From: Fundidesulfovibrio magnetotacticus | GTDB lineage: Bacteria > Desulfobacterota > Desulfovibrionia > Desulfovibrionales > Desulfovibrionaceae | Reading direction: 5' to 3' | Length of the DNA stretch: 52,760 bases | NCBI RefSeq assembly: GCF_013019105.1 | Contig: NZ_BLTE01000022.1 | Location: forward strand, 1-52,760 | Shown here: positions 42,576 through 51,867 of the stretch, piece by piece | How the letters are laid out: every line of letters begins with the position of its first letter | How positions within the stretch are numbered: position 1 is the stretch's first letter | The notes under the pieces: model-generated | Seen by the model: only the letters and a program-made list of their open reading frames with translations | Database searches by the model: none | What the model was told of the DNA's origin: nothing | Program-made: the position numbers and the translations under genes

Positions 42576-43963
42576 CCGCTGAAGCGCCGCTCTTCTGGCA
42601 CCAGGGGCTCTTTCTCACGCCCCAGCACCTGCAACTGGTGGACTGGCGACAGCACGTGAAGCTGCAGGCCGTGGTGCGCTATTCCCAACGCCACTTCTGG
42701 GGCATTGGGGCGCTGGAGGTGCGCGCCGACGCCCTGGCCGCGCGCAAGGTGGAGATCTCGCGCGTGGAGGCCGTGTTCCAGAACGGCTTCTACGTGTGCA
42801 GCCCGGACAACGCCGTGGCCGCCGCCCGCTCCCTGGACGAGGCCGCCCTGGATGCCGACCGGCCCGTGGGCGTCTACCTGGGGCTCAAGCGCCTGAACCA
42901 CGCCGGGTCCAACGTGACCGTCCAGCAGGACTTCTCCCTGAGCGGCACGCCCCCCTCCACCTTCGTGGCCAAGGCCGACCCCGAGGCCGTGCCCGACCTC
43001 CACGCCGGCGGCCCCCCGGCGCAGGTGAAGACCCTGCGCTTCGCCCTGGCCGTTTTCTTCGAGCACGAACTGCCCCACCTGGGCGACTTCCACCTCATCC
43101 AGATCGGCAGGGTCCGGCGCGAGTCCGACAAGTTCCTCTTCGACGAGGGCTTCATCCCCCCCTGCCTGACCCTGGGCGCCGCGCCAGCCCTGGAGAAGAT
43201 CGTCAAGGACGTCACGGACCTGGTCACGGCCCGCGCCCGCGCCCTGGAAGACTACAAAATGCGCGGCGAACTCACCTCCAAGGAGTTCGACCCGGGCTAC
43301 ATGGTCTTCCTCCTGGCGCTCATGACCCTCAACCGCTACGCGCCGCTGTTCAACCACTACGTGGAAGCCTCCGTGGTGCACCCCTGGGACGTGTACGGCG
43401 CGTTCCGCCAGTTCCTGGGCGAGCTCTCCACCTTCGCCGACGACTTCGGCGCGCTGGGCGAGCGCTACGACGGCGAAAAGCTCGTGCCCGACTACGACCA
43501 CGAGAACCTCACCGGCTGCTTCGGGGCAGCGCGCAAGCTCATCGAGCGCATGATCGAGGGCATCGGCACCTCCATCGAGCTGCTGGTGGCCCTCCAGAAG
43601 AAGGACAGCTACTTCGTGGCCGAGCTGCCCGAGCGCGTCTTCAACCCCACCAACCGCTTCTGGCTCATCGTGCGCACCGACCAGAACCCCGAGGCCGTGC
43701 CCCAGACCGTGCTCTCCACCGTGAAGCTCTGCGCCACCCCGCTCATGGCCACGCTCCTGGTGAAGGCCGTGCCCGGCGTGCCCCTCAGCTACTCCAAGAA
43801 CCCTCCCGCCGGGCTGCCCAAACGCTCCGGCACCCACTACTTCCTGCTGGATTCGGGCAACCCCCTCTGGTCCGACGTGGGCCGCAACCGCTCCCTGGCC
43901 CTGTTCTGGGACAACCCGCCGGAAGACCTCTCGGTCCATCTGGCCGTGTTGAGGGGCAAGTAG
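42572..43963 (+). CDS. tssK: T6SS baseplate protein TssK
   Basis: The protein has about 463 residues and starts with GTG overlapping the tssJ stop (GTGA). Family signatures are HQGLFLTPQHLQL near the N-terminus, where most members have WxxGMFLxPQHFQ, and HVKLQAVVRYSQRHFWG. The central helical bundle carries RKLIERMIEGIG, and the C-terminal receptor-like domain has YFVAELPERVFNPTNRFWLIVRTDQNP. TssK trimers connect the baseplate to TssL and TssM. The length is near the usual 440-450 residues. tssL starts directly after its stop codon with no gap. Confidence 0.93.
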   Translation: MTAEAPLFWHQGLFLTPQHLQLVDWRQHVKLQAVVRYSQRHFWGIGALEVRADALAARKVEISRVEAVFQNGFYVCSPDNAVAAARSLDEAALDADRPVGVYLGLKRLNHAGSNVTVQQDFSLSGTPPSTFVAKADPEAVPDLHAGGPPAQVKTLRFALAVFFEHELPHLGDFHLIQIGRVRRESDKFLFDEGFIPPCLTLGAAPALEKIVKDVTDLVTARARALEDYKMRGELTSKEFDPGYMVFLLALMTLNRYAPLFNHYVEASVVHPWDVYGAFRQFLGELSTFADDFGALGERYDGEKLVPDYDHENLTGCFGAARKLIERMIEGIGTSIELLVALQKKDSYFVAELPERVFNPTNRFWLIVRTDQNPEAVPQTVLSTVKLCATPLMATLLVKAVPGVPLSYSKNPPAGLPKRSGTHYFLLDSGNPLWSDVGRNRSLALFWDNPPEDLSVHLAVLRGK

Positions 43964-44800
43964 ATGCGTCTGGTGGACTGCTTCATCGAGTCCGTCACCC
44001 TCGTGCTGGACGTGGCCCGCAAGCCCCAGGCCTTCCCCAAGTACGAGGACACCCGCGACAAGGTGGAAACGCTCATCAACGGGGCCGGGCGCATGGCCAA
44101 GAAGCTGGGCGTCTCGGCGGCGGAATTCCAGGAAGCCCGCTTCGCCGTGTGCGCCTGGATGGACGAGATGATCCTGGGCTCAGCCTGGGAGGGCAAGGCC
44201 CAGTGGCTCCACCAGCCCCTGCAGCGCGTGGTCTACGACACCGTCAACGCGGGCGAGGAGTTCTTCGAGCGCCTGGACGCCCTGCTGGCCAAGGCCGGCA
44301 GCGACTTCACCTTCTCCGAACCCGGGGCCAAGGCCACCGTGGAGGAGCTCTCCTTCGGCGACGACCCGGACCCCGCCCCGGTCTGCGCCGAGGACGCCCC
44401 TGCCGCCTCCGCCGCACCCTTCGCGCCCCAGGACGACCCGGGCGACGTGGGCGTGGGCCTCAAGGGCGTGCTGGAGGTCTACGGCCTCACCATGATGCTG
44501 GGCTTCACCGGCCGCTACTTCCACCCCGACGACCAGGCCGCCCTGGGCAGCCTGCGCCAGAAGACCATCGCCCTGGCCCTGGGCCAGACACCGCGCCCAC
44601 GGCGCGAACAGGCCGCCAGGCTCTTTCCGGCGCTCTACGGCCCCGACCCGTCCCGCAAGGAACGCAAGCGCTTCTGGCGCGGCATGGACTGGGTGGACGT
44701 GGTGGTGCTGGGCGTGCCGCCCCTGACCCTGGCCGTCATGTATTTCGCCTACAGCCGCATCCTTTCCGGGGCCCTCAAGGGCTTCCTGGGAGGGCCATAG
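43964..44800 (+). CDS. tssL: T6SS inner-membrane protein TssL (DotU/IcmH type)
   Basis: The 278-residue protein is mainly cytoplasmic and helical, with one C-terminal membrane segment (about 243-265, VVVLGVPPLTLAVMYFAYS). FAVCAWMDEMIL and the WLHQPLQRVVYDTVNAGEEFFERLDAL stretch, where the family has LQxxFFxxxxxGxxFFxxL, are DotU signatures. The following acidic, Ala-rich segment (about 110-160) is an insert before KGVLEVYGLTMMLGFTGRYF, corresponding to the usual EVYxLCLxLGFxGRY. TssL joins TssM in the membrane complex and recruits TssK. There is no peptidoglycan-binding extension. Confidence 0.93.
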   Translation: MRLVDCFIESVTLVLDVARKPQAFPKYEDTRDKVETLINGAGRMAKKLGVSAAEFQEARFAVCAWMDEMILGSAWEGKAQWLHQPLQRVVYDTVNAGEEFFERLDALLAKAGSDFTFSEPGAKATVEELSFGDDPDPAPVCAEDAPAASAAPFAPQDDPGDVGVGLKGVLEVYGLTMMLGFTGRYFHPDDQAALGSLRQKTIALALGQTPRPRREQAARLFPALYGPDPSRKERKRFWRGMDWVDVVVLGVPPLTLAVMYFAYSRILSGALKGFLGGP

Positions 44801-44806
44801 GCCGCC

Positions 44807-47800
44807 ATGAAAAACGTTCTGATCATCGTGCTCAAGGTCTTCCTCTGGCTCCTGCTGTTCGCCGCCATCGGCGTGGGCGCGTGGTACCTGGCCCAGTGGC
44901 GCGGCTGGCCCGATTGGGCGGCTGCGGCCATCGGCGTGGGCGCGGCCGGGATCATCGTGGGCGTGGTCTTCCTGCGTCGCTGGTGGTTCCGCCGCCGCGA
45001 GCGCCAGTTCGTCAAGCGCGTGGTGGAGCAGGACACCGCCGCCATCTCCGCCGCCCAGGGCGAACAGGCCAGGCTCCTGCGAGACGTGGAGGACCGCTTC
45101 GCCAAGGCCGTGGAGATCCTGCGCGCCTCCCAGCTCCGGCAGCAGGGCGATCCGGTCTACGTGAAGCCCTGGTTCCTGGTGATGGGCGAGACGGGGGCGG
45201 GCAAGTCCCTGGCCCTGCGCCGGGCCAAGCTGGCCTCCATCCTCACCGACGTGGGCCAGGAGCGCCTGCCCGCACCCACCCGCAACGTGGACTTCTGGTT
45301 CGCCGACGAGGCCGTGATCCTGGACACCGCCGGACGCTACGCCATCCCCCAGGACGAGGCACGCGACCGCGAGGAGTGGGAGCGCTTCCTGGCGCTGCTC
45401 GTCAAGCACCGCCGCAAGGAGCCCCTGAACGGGCTGGTGCTGACCGTGGCCGCCGACAAGCTCACCGACGCCTCCGACGACGTGCTCGTGGAGCACGCCA
45501 AGGGCCTGCGCCGCCGCGTCAACGAGCTCATGCGCGTGATCGGGGCCAAGTTCCCCGTGTTCCTCCTGGTCACCAAGATGGACCACGTTCTCGGCATGAA
45601 CGGCTTCGTGGACATGCTCGAGAACGGCGAACTGCTCCAGGCCATGGGCGAGGTGAACTCCAACACCCTGCGCCCGGCTGTCAACGCCCTGGACGAGGGC
45701 ATGAAGCGCCTGACCACAAGGCTCAAAGACCTGCGCCTGCTCCTGCCCTGCGACCTGGCCGACATGGACCCGGCCACCCTCATGCTTCCCGACGAGCTGG
45801 CCCGCCTGGGCGGCAGGCTGCGCGTCTTCACCGGGGCGCTCTTTTCCGAGAACCCCTACCTGGAGACGCCCGTCTACCGTGGCGTGTTCTTCTCCAGCGC
45901 CCGCCAGGAAGGGCAGGCCCATGTGCTCTCCCAGGACCTGGCCGACGTGGCCGCCCAGCTCTCCGAGCGCGCCGCCACCGACCGCGGGGCCTTCCTCCAC
46001 GACGTGTTCTCCCGCTTCCTGCCCGGCGACCGCAACCTCTTCACCCCCATGCTGGAGTTCGCCCGCTGGCGCTCCCGCACGCGCTTCGCAGGGGTGATGG
46101 CCTGGCTCTTCCTGCTGTTCTGCGCGGCCGGGTTCTTCACGCTCTCCTACACACACAACAACCGCGCCCTCCAGGTGATCTCCTCCCAGTTCGCCGAGAT
46201 GCCCAAGCTCACCGGCGGCATGGACCAGAAACTGCTCATCCTGGACCAGCTGCGCCGCCAGATCGTGCAGATGGAGGCCGTCAACCGCGACTGGCTCCTG
46301 CCCCGCATGGGCCTGGACCAGAGCCTCGCGGGCGAGCGCCGCGTGAAGCTGGCCTTCGCCGGGCTCTTCCGCGACCAGGTGCTCACCCCCCTGGACTCCT
46401 CCATGCGCGCCTCCGTGGACGCACTGGACAACAGGGCCTCCGAGACCACCATCGGCATGTACATCGGGCACATGGTCTGGCGCATCGAACTCCTCAAAGC
46501 CAAGCAGCGCGGGGCCTCTCTGGAGGATATGCGCAAGATCCCCTCCTACCCCGACGCCGTGCTCGCCCAGGTGGACCCCAAGCTCGTCCCCGAGCTGGCC
46601 CCCTTCTTCAACGACTGCTACCTGGACTACCTCTACTGGGAGCCCTGGAACGAGGCCATGGCCCAGCACCTGGCCGACTTCAAGCTGCGTCTCACGCGCC
46701 TGGCCTCCCTCAAGGACGGCCAGATGCAGTGGCTCGTGGAATGGGCCAACACCCGCCCCTACCTGCACCCCGTCACCCTCAACGACTTCTGGGGCGGCGC
46801 GGGCCAGGTCTCCGGCCAGGACGCCTACGTGCCTGCCGGCTTCACGTCGCAGGGCAAGAAGGCCATCGAGTCCTTCATCAAGGAATTCGACCAGGCCGTG
46901 GACAACCCCAAGGCCTTCCAGGCGCGCATCGACGCCTTCTGGAGCTGGTACGCCAACCAGTTCTACCTCTCCTGGCAGCACTTCGCCCAGGGCTTCCACC
47001 TGGGCTACGGCTTCCTCCTGGACGACAACGACAAGCGCAAGATGGCCGCGCGCATGCCCACCTTTGCCGGGCCCTACTTCGCCATGCTCGAGCGCATGGC
47101 CAGGGACTTCCAGGCCCTGGGCAAACTGGGCACGCCGCCGCCCTGGGCCGCCGAGGTCTCGCGCTTCCACATCGCCATGGAGCAGGCCAAGGCCCAGAAC
47201 AAGGCCGAACCCCTGATCGAGAAGGGCAAGGAGCGCGTGGAGGTGGCCGTCCAGCGCATCCAGGGGGACATCGATCCCAACGACGCCCGCAAGTTCGAGA
47301 ATCTCCTGGCCGCCACCGGCAAGCTCCAGGAGTACCAGAAGGCCCTCACGGACATGGTGCCCGCCGTGGCCACCCAGGAGACGGCCTTCCAGTTCGTCTC
47401 CGCCTCCATGGGGGCCTCCGTGTCCGCCGACGCCCCGGCAGGCGGCGCGCCCGCGCCCGCCCTGACCGTGAAGAGCCCGGCCCAGACAGCCGAGGCGGCG
47501 CTCATGTCCATGAACGCCCTCATCGGCGTGGGCGGGGGCGCGGGCGGCGACGCCTTCACCCAGATGGTGGGCGGCCCGCTGGCCTTCTTCGTGCTCTTCT
47601 CCACGGAGCTGGCCTCCTGCGAGTTGCAGCGCCAGTGGGAGAGCCGCGTGCTTTCCGAGGCCCAGATGATCCCCCAGAGCCGCTACCGCCAGGTGCTCCT
47701 GGACAAAAAGGACGGCGTGGTCTGGAAGTTCGTGAACGGCCCGGCCAAGCCCTTCCTCACGCGCGAGATCAAGGGCTGGGCCGCCAAGCCCTGGATGCAG

Positions 47801-48316
47801 GCCGTGTTCCCCGTCAACCGCACCTTCCTGAACTTCCTCGACGAGGGAGGCCAGGAGGTGGCCGAGGCCCTGCCGGAGTACGACGTGATCGTGAAGACCG
47901 TGCCCACCACGGTGAACCCCGAGGCGCGCCAGAAGCCCTACCTCACCACGCTCACGCTCACCTGCGGCAACCAGCCCCAGGCCCTCAACAACTACAACTT
48001 CCTGGACTCGGCCTCCTTCAAGTGGAAGCCCGACGGCTGCTCGGACACCACCGTCACCATCGTCTTCAACGACCTCACCGTCACCAAGACCTATCCCGGC
48101 CCCAACGGCTTCGCCCTGTTCCTCAAGGACTTCCGCACCGGCGGCTCCAAGACCTACACCCCCGAGGACTTCCCCGGGCAGAAGGACATGCTGGGGGCGC
48201 TGGGCGTCAAGCGCATCCAGGTGAGCTTCGTGTTCGAGGGCAACCAGCCCGTGATCCGGCTCCTCTCCGTGACGCCTGCGAGCATCCCGCAGAGCATCAG
48301 CGAGTGCGTGAAGTAG
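44807..48316 (+). CDS. tssM: T6SS membrane-complex ATP-binding protein TssM
   Basis: The 1169-residue protein has two N-terminal membrane segments (about 5-28 and 36-56), a cytoplasmic P-loop domain with Walker A GETGAGKS (127-134) followed by a VILDTAGRYA block, and a third membrane segment (about 428-450). A large periplasmic part follows, ending in beta domains (about 1020-1169) that contact TssJ. LDTAGRYAIPQDE is the family's second nucleotide motif. Members are also known as IcmF. Walker A is intact, so nucleotide binding is likely. The start is 6 nt after the tssL stop and a strong terminator follows, so tssJKLM form one operon. Confidence 0.95.
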   Translation: MKNVLIIVLKVFLWLLLFAAIGVGAWYLAQWRGWPDWAAAAIGVGAAGIIVGVVFLRRWWFRRRERQFVKRVVEQDTAAISAAQGEQARLLRDVEDRFAKAVEILRASQLRQQGDPVYVKPWFLVMGETGAGKSLALRRAKLASILTDVGQERLPAPTRNVDFWFADEAVILDTAGRYAIPQDEARDREEWERFLALLVKHRRKEPLNGLVLTVAADKLTDASDDVLVEHAKGLRRRVNELMRVIGAKFPVFLLVTKMDHVLGMNGFVDMLENGELLQAMGEVNSNTLRPAVNALDEGMKRLTTRLKDLRLLLPCDLADMDPATLMLPDELARLGGRLRVFTGALFSENPYLETPVYRGVFFSSARQEGQAHVLSQDLADVAAQLSERAATDRGAFLHDVFSRFLPGDRNLFTPMLEFARWRSRTRFAGVMAWLFLLFCAAGFFTLSYTHNNRALQVISSQFAEMPKLTGGMDQKLLILDQLRRQIVQMEAVNRDWLLPRMGLDQSLAGERRVKLAFAGLFRDQVLTPLDSSMRASVDALDNRASETTIGMYIGHMVWRIELLKAKQRGASLEDMRKIPSYPDAVLAQVDPKLVPELAPFFNDCYLDYLYWEPWNEAMAQHLADFKLRLTRLASLKDGQMQWLVEWANTRPYLHPVTLNDFWGGAGQVSGQDAYVPAGFTSQGKKAIESFIKEFDQAVDNPKAFQARIDAFWSWYANQFYLSWQHFAQGFHLGYGFLLDDNDKRKMAARMPTFAGPYFAMLERMARDFQALGKLGTPPPWAAEVSRFHIAMEQAKAQNKAEPLIEKGKERVEVAVQRIQGDIDPNDARKFENLLAATGKLQEYQKALTDMVPAVATQETAFQFVSASMGASVSADAPAGGAPAPALTVKSPAQTAEAALMSMNALIGVGGGAGGDAFTQMVGGPLAFFVLFSTELASCELQRQWESRVLSEAQMIPQSRYRQVLLDKKDGVVWKFVNGPAKPFLTREIKGWAAKPWMQAVFPVNRTFLNFLDEGGQEVAEALPEYDVIVKTVPTTVNPEARQKPYLTTLTLTCGNQPQALNNYNFLDSASFKWKPDGCSDTTVTIVFNDLTVTKTYPGPNGFALFLKDFRTGGSKTYTPEDFPGQKDMLGALGVKRIQVSFVFEGNQPVIRLLSVTPASIPQSISECVK

Positions 48317-48344
48317 GGCGGGGGGGGCTGAACGCGCGTTTTCG

Positions 48345-48377
48345 ACGCCCCGGGCCGCGAGGTCCGGGGCGTTTCTT
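48345..48377 (+). terminator. Rho-independent terminator after tssM
   Basis: ACGCCCCGG (48345-48353) pairs with CCGGGGCGT (48364-48372), followed by TTCTT. The rest of the 302-nt gap to 48618 holds no further feature I can name. Confidence 0.8.
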
Positions 48378-48618
48378 GTCCGTGCGGGCGGCGGTCCCGC
48401 CGGGGCCGAGTGGCGCTGCCGGGGGTGTTTCCTTCGGGCAGGGACCGTGTTCGCCTGGGAGTAGCCGGTCAGGTTCGGCTTGTTTCAGCGCTGTTCGACA
48501 TTCCTGAAAGCAGCATCACGGAATTGTCGTCCCATCCTGCATCTGGTTCGCTTCCGTCCAGGCCCGGCGCGGCTTTCCGGGCCTTCGCCTCTTGGCCCGG
48601 CCCTTGCTTTGACCGGGC

Positions 48619-49401
48619 ATGGCCTCCATCATACTCCTCCACGGCGCGTTCACCGGCGGCTGGCTCTGGCGCTTCACGGCCCAGGCCCTGGACCGTCTGG
48701 GCCACGATGTCCACCGGCCCTCGCTCACCGGCTGCGGGGAGCGCGCCCACCTGTTGCGGCCCGAAATCTCCCTGGCCATGCACGTGCAGGACGCCGCCCA
48801 GCTCCTCTTCCACGAGGACCTGGATCGGACGCTCCTGGTGGGCCATGGCTACGGCGGACTGATCGCCCAGGCTCTGGCCCATCGCCACTCCGCCAAGGTG
48901 GCCGGGGTGGTGCTTCTGGACGGCGCGCTGGCGGAGCGCGGCAAATGCTACGCCGAAGCCGCCGGACGCGCCGACCTGGCCGTGCGCGCCATGCCCGCCT
49001 CGGCCGACTGGCTCGTGCCGCCCCCGCCGCCCGAGAGCTTCGGCCTCACCTGCCGGGAGGCGGCACGCTGGCTTTCCGTGCGTCTCCAGCCCTTCCCGCG
49101 CGCCTGCCTCACCGACCCCTATCCCTACGGCGGGCGCGGGCAGGAGCTGCCGCGTTTTCTCGTGCGCACGGCACTGCCCGGCGGAGCGAAGGCGGCCCCG
49201 GCCGCTCGTGCGGCGCTCAGCCGCGTGAAGGTGGTGGAGTTTCAGGGCGGTCCGTTACCCATGGTCAATCAGGCCGGGACCCTGGCGGAGCTGCTCTCGG
49301 GCCTTGCCGGGGCCATCAGTCCGGCGCGGGAGGCCGGCGCGGGCGAAGGCTCGGCGCCGACGCGGCGTGGCGCCTGCCGCCGGGGCGGGGAGGATTTGTG
49401 A
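48619..49401 (+). CDS. Alpha/beta-hydrolase-fold protein lacking catalytic Ser and His
   Basis: This 260-residue protein has the alpha/beta-hydrolase layout, starting ASIILLHGAFTGGWLWRFTAQAL with the oxyanion-hole HG, as in the hydroxynitrile-lyase/esterase-like group. The nucleophile elbow reads GHGYGG (75-80) rather than GHSYGG, so the catalytic Ser is Gly77. Near the C-terminus the usual GHxPM segment is GPLPM, with Pro212 in place of the catalytic His. The frame is intact and the fold core kept, so this is a likely pseudoenzyme (binding or structural role) rather than decayed DNA. It stands between tssM and tssA on the same strand, after a terminator. A T6SS role is positional inference. 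Confidence 0.8.
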   Translation: MASIILLHGAFTGGWLWRFTAQALDRLGHDVHRPSLTGCGERAHLLRPEISLAMHVQDAAQLLFHEDLDRTLLVGHGYGGLIAQALAHRHSAKVAGVVLLDGALAERGKCYAEAAGRADLAVRAMPASADWLVPPPPPESFGLTCREAARWLSVRLQPFPRACLTDPYPYGGRGQELPRFLVRTALPGGAKAAPAARAALSRVKVVEFQGGPLPMVNQAGTLAELLSGLAGAISPAREAGAGEGSAPTRRGACRRGGEDL

Positions 49402-49487
49402 GGTTGTCTCTTTCCGCCGCTTCGGGGTAGAGTGGGGAGCCGCCCCCGCAGGACGGCCGCTTCGCAACCACAACCCCGCAGGCCCCC

Positions 49488-51062
49488 ATGGACATTGCAG
49501 ACATCGGCAAAGCCCCCATCTCGGCGGCCAACCCCGCAGGGACGGACCCCTCCTACGAGCCTGAGTTCGAGCAGCTCCAGGCCGAGATCGACAAGCTCTC
49601 CATGCCTTCCGCCACGGGCCAGGGCATCGACTGGGACAAGGTGGTCCAGCTTTCGGAGGTTATCCTCACCGCCAAGGGCAAGCACCTGCCCACCGCGGCC
49701 TACATGGCCGTCGGCCTCTTGAAGACCAAGGCCCTGCCTGGGCTGGCCGACGGCGTGAACCTGCTCGCCGACGTGACTACCACGTTCTGGGAAGACCTCT
49801 TCCCCCCCAAAAAGCGCATGCGCGGCCGCGTGAACGCCCTCACCTGGTTCCGCGACCAGGTGCAGGCCTACTTTCAGAGCTACACCTCCGACGCCGTGTT
49901 CCCCAAGGACATGGTGGACCGCCTCGTCGCCGGGTTCAACGCCCTGGACCGCTTCGCCGGGGACAACCTTCCCGACGGCCCGGCCTTCCGCGACATGCTG
50001 GAGTACGCGAAGCACCTGCCCGTGGAGGCCCCGCCCCCGCCTGCCCCCGAGCCCCAGGCTGCCGCGACCCCGGCCGAGGCCCCGGCGGCAGCCCCGGCGC
50101 AGTCCGCGCCCGCGGCCGCAGCTCCGGCCGCGCCCGCACCGGCCGTCGCGCCGCGCCCCGCGCCTCCGGCTTCGGGCAACCCGGCGGCCAGCCTGGAATT
50201 CTGCCTGGGCCAGATGGTCTTCACGGCGGCCGAGCTGCTGACGGCCGACGCGGGCGATCCCCGCGCCGTGACCCTCAACCGCCTGGGGGCGTGGCTCAAG
50301 GTGGACGGCCTGCCCCCGGCGGACCAGGGGCAGACCATGATCCCGCCGCCCGACGAGTCCATCCGGGGTTCCATCCAGCAACTCCTCTCCGGGCGTCAGT
50401 TCGAGGAGGCCCTGCGTCGCGCCGAATCACAGATACCGGTCTATCTCTTCTGGCTGGACCTTTCGCGCCTTGCCGCCCAGGCCCTGGATTCCCTGGGGGC
50501 CAAGGGCGCGCCCGCCCTGGACGCCCTCAAGGCCCAGACCGGGCTCTACGCCCAGCGTCTCAAGGGCATCGAGAACCTGAGCTTCTCCGACGGCACGCCC
50601 TTCGCCGACGCCGAGACCAAGGCCTGGCTCAAGTCCGTCGCCCCTGGGTCGGGTCAGGCGCTGGATGCCGCGCCCTCGGATTCGCCCCTGGGCAGGGTGC
50701 TGGAGGAGGCGCGGGGCCTGGCGGCCCAGAAGAAATTCGTGGAGGCCGTCACGGCGCTCCAGGAGGCCCTGCGCCAGTCGCGCTCTGGCCGGGAGCGCTT
50801 CGACGCGCTCATCGCCATGGCGAGCCTGCTCACCCAGTCGGGTAGGGCGGACCTGGCAGCACCCACCATCGACGAGCTTCTGGAGCTGGTGGGGCAGTAC
50901 AAGCTGGAACAGTGGGAGCCCGACACCGCCCTGCGGGCGCTCCTGGCCGCCTACGACGCGATCTCCTCCGACGCCTCGGACGAGGGCAAGGCCCGGGCGC
51001 GGCAGGTGCTTTCGCGCATCGCGCGCATCAACCCGGCGGCGGCCATGCGCGTGAGCGGGTAG
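49488..51062 (+). CDS. tssA: T6SS assembly protein TssA (ImpA_N/VasJ type)
   Basis: The 524-residue protein begins with an ImpA_N-type domain (about 5-140): EFEQLQAEIDKL, where the family has a conserved E-x-E-x-L start, then WDKVVQLSEVILTAKGKHL, a variant of the usual (W)xxVxxLxxxLLxxxSKDL, and TTFWEDLFPPKKRMRGR. A Pro/Ala-rich linker (about 178-225) leads to a helical C-terminal VasJ-like part (about 230-524) with repeated helices such as FEEALRRAESQIPVYLFWLDLSRLAAQAL. TssA caps or organises the growing sheath and baseplate. The upstream hydrolase ends 86 nt earlier; its ribosome binding site is weak. Confidence 0.92.
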   Translation: MDIADIGKAPISAANPAGTDPSYEPEFEQLQAEIDKLSMPSATGQGIDWDKVVQLSEVILTAKGKHLPTAAYMAVGLLKTKALPGLADGVNLLADVTTTFWEDLFPPKKRMRGRVNALTWFRDQVQAYFQSYTSDAVFPKDMVDRLVAGFNALDRFAGDNLPDGPAFRDMLEYAKHLPVEAPPPPAPEPQAAATPAEAPAAAPAQSAPAAAAPAAPAPAVAPRPAPPASGNPAASLEFCLGQMVFTAAELLTADAGDPRAVTLNRLGAWLKVDGLPPADQGQTMIPPPDESIRGSIQQLLSGRQFEEALRRAESQIPVYLFWLDLSRLAAQALDSLGAKGAPALDALKAQTGLYAQRLKGIENLSFSDGTPFADAETKAWLKSVAPGSGQALDAAPSDSPLGRVLEEARGLAAQKKFVEAVTALQEALRQSRSGRERFDALIAMASLLTQSGRADLAAPTIDELLELVGQYKLEQWEPDTALRALLAAYDAISSDASDEGKARARQVLSRIARINPAAAMRVSG

Positions 51063-51114
51063 GGAAGCCCCGCGCGGTGGCTCCCGGGGCAACGCGACGA
51101 CAAGGAAGAGCAGG

Positions 51115-51867
51115 ATGACCGTCTCGAGGTTGATCATCAGCATGGCGATTCTGGCGCTGGCAGGGTCCCTGGCCCTGGCCGGTGAGCCCGTGCTGGTGCT
51201 CTACAACGAGCGGCCGCCCTATCTGATCACCGGCCCCGACGGCCGCGTGCGGGGGCTCACCGCCGACCCGGCGGAGGCGGCCCTCACGGCCGCGAACATC
51301 CCTCACAAGTGGGTGCTCACCCCGGCCAGGCGTCAGCTGGCCATGCTGGAGCAGAATCCGGGCAGGGTGTGCCTCGTGGGCTGGTTCCGGAACCCGGAGC
51401 GGGAAAAGATCGGCCGGTTCACCGCGCCCCTCTACAAGGACAGGCCCGTGGCGGCCCTCGCGCGCACCCACGACAGGCGCTTCCGCCAGGGCATGAGCGT
51501 GCGCGAGGCCCTGGGCGATCCCACGCTGCTTCTGCTGATGAAGGACAGCTATTCCTACGGCAAGGAGCTGGACGCGCTCATCGCGGCCTCTGCGGTTCGC
51601 ATCGAGAAGACTGCGGCGGAGAACGTGGCCATGGCCCGGATGATCCGCGCCGGGCGGGCGGGGTACATGTTCATCGCCCCCGAGGAGGCCGAGGAGCTTC
51701 TGCGCGGCGAGGAGTTCCGTGACGGCGGGCTCACGCTCGTCACCTTCGGCGACGCGCCGGAAGGCGAGGAGCGCCACCTGCTGTGCAGCGGGCAGGTGAG
51801 CGCGGAGGAGATCCGCCGGATCGACGAGGCGCTGCTGCGCCGCCAAGCCCCGCGTCCCCGAAACTGA
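51115..51867 (+). CDS. Periplasmic solute-binding family 3-like protein
   Basis: The 250-residue protein has a signal peptide (about 1-22, ending SLALA|GEP) and the fold of a type II periplasmic binding protein (SBP_bac_3 group): VLVLYNERPPYLITGPDGRVRGLTAD at the start, then the CLVGWFRNPEREKIGRFTAPLY and ERHLLCSGQ segments. AAGGAAGAG precedes the ATG. No ABC permease or ATPase is adjacent, so it is probably a stand-alone sensor or scavenger rather than a transporter component. It lies 52 nt after tssA on the same strand and may be co-transcribed. Substrate unknown. Confidence 0.75.
   Translation: MTVSRLIISMAILALAGSLALAGEPVLVLYNERPPYLITGPDGRVRGLTADPAEAALTAANIPHKWVLTPARRQLAMLEQNPGRVCLVGWFRNPEREKIGRFTAPLYKDRPVAALARTHDRRFRQGMSVREALGDPTLLLLMKDSYSYGKELDALIAASAVRIEKTAAENVAMARMIRAGRAGYMFIAPEEAEELLRGEEFRDGGLTLVTFGDAPEGEERHLLCSGQVSAEEIRRIDEALLRRQAPRPRN

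Noticed and set aside
44180-47170. A 996-residue minus-strand ORF opposite tssL-tssM
   Set aside because: Antisense shadow caused by high third-position GC; composition is His/Gly/Val-rich without recognisable domains.
42796-48507. A 1903-residue plus-strand ORF across tssK-tssM
   Set aside because: It is an out-of-frame shadow of GC-rich genes: Arg/Pro/Gly-rich, no domain, and it overlaps tssK, tssL and tssM, which have clear family motifs.
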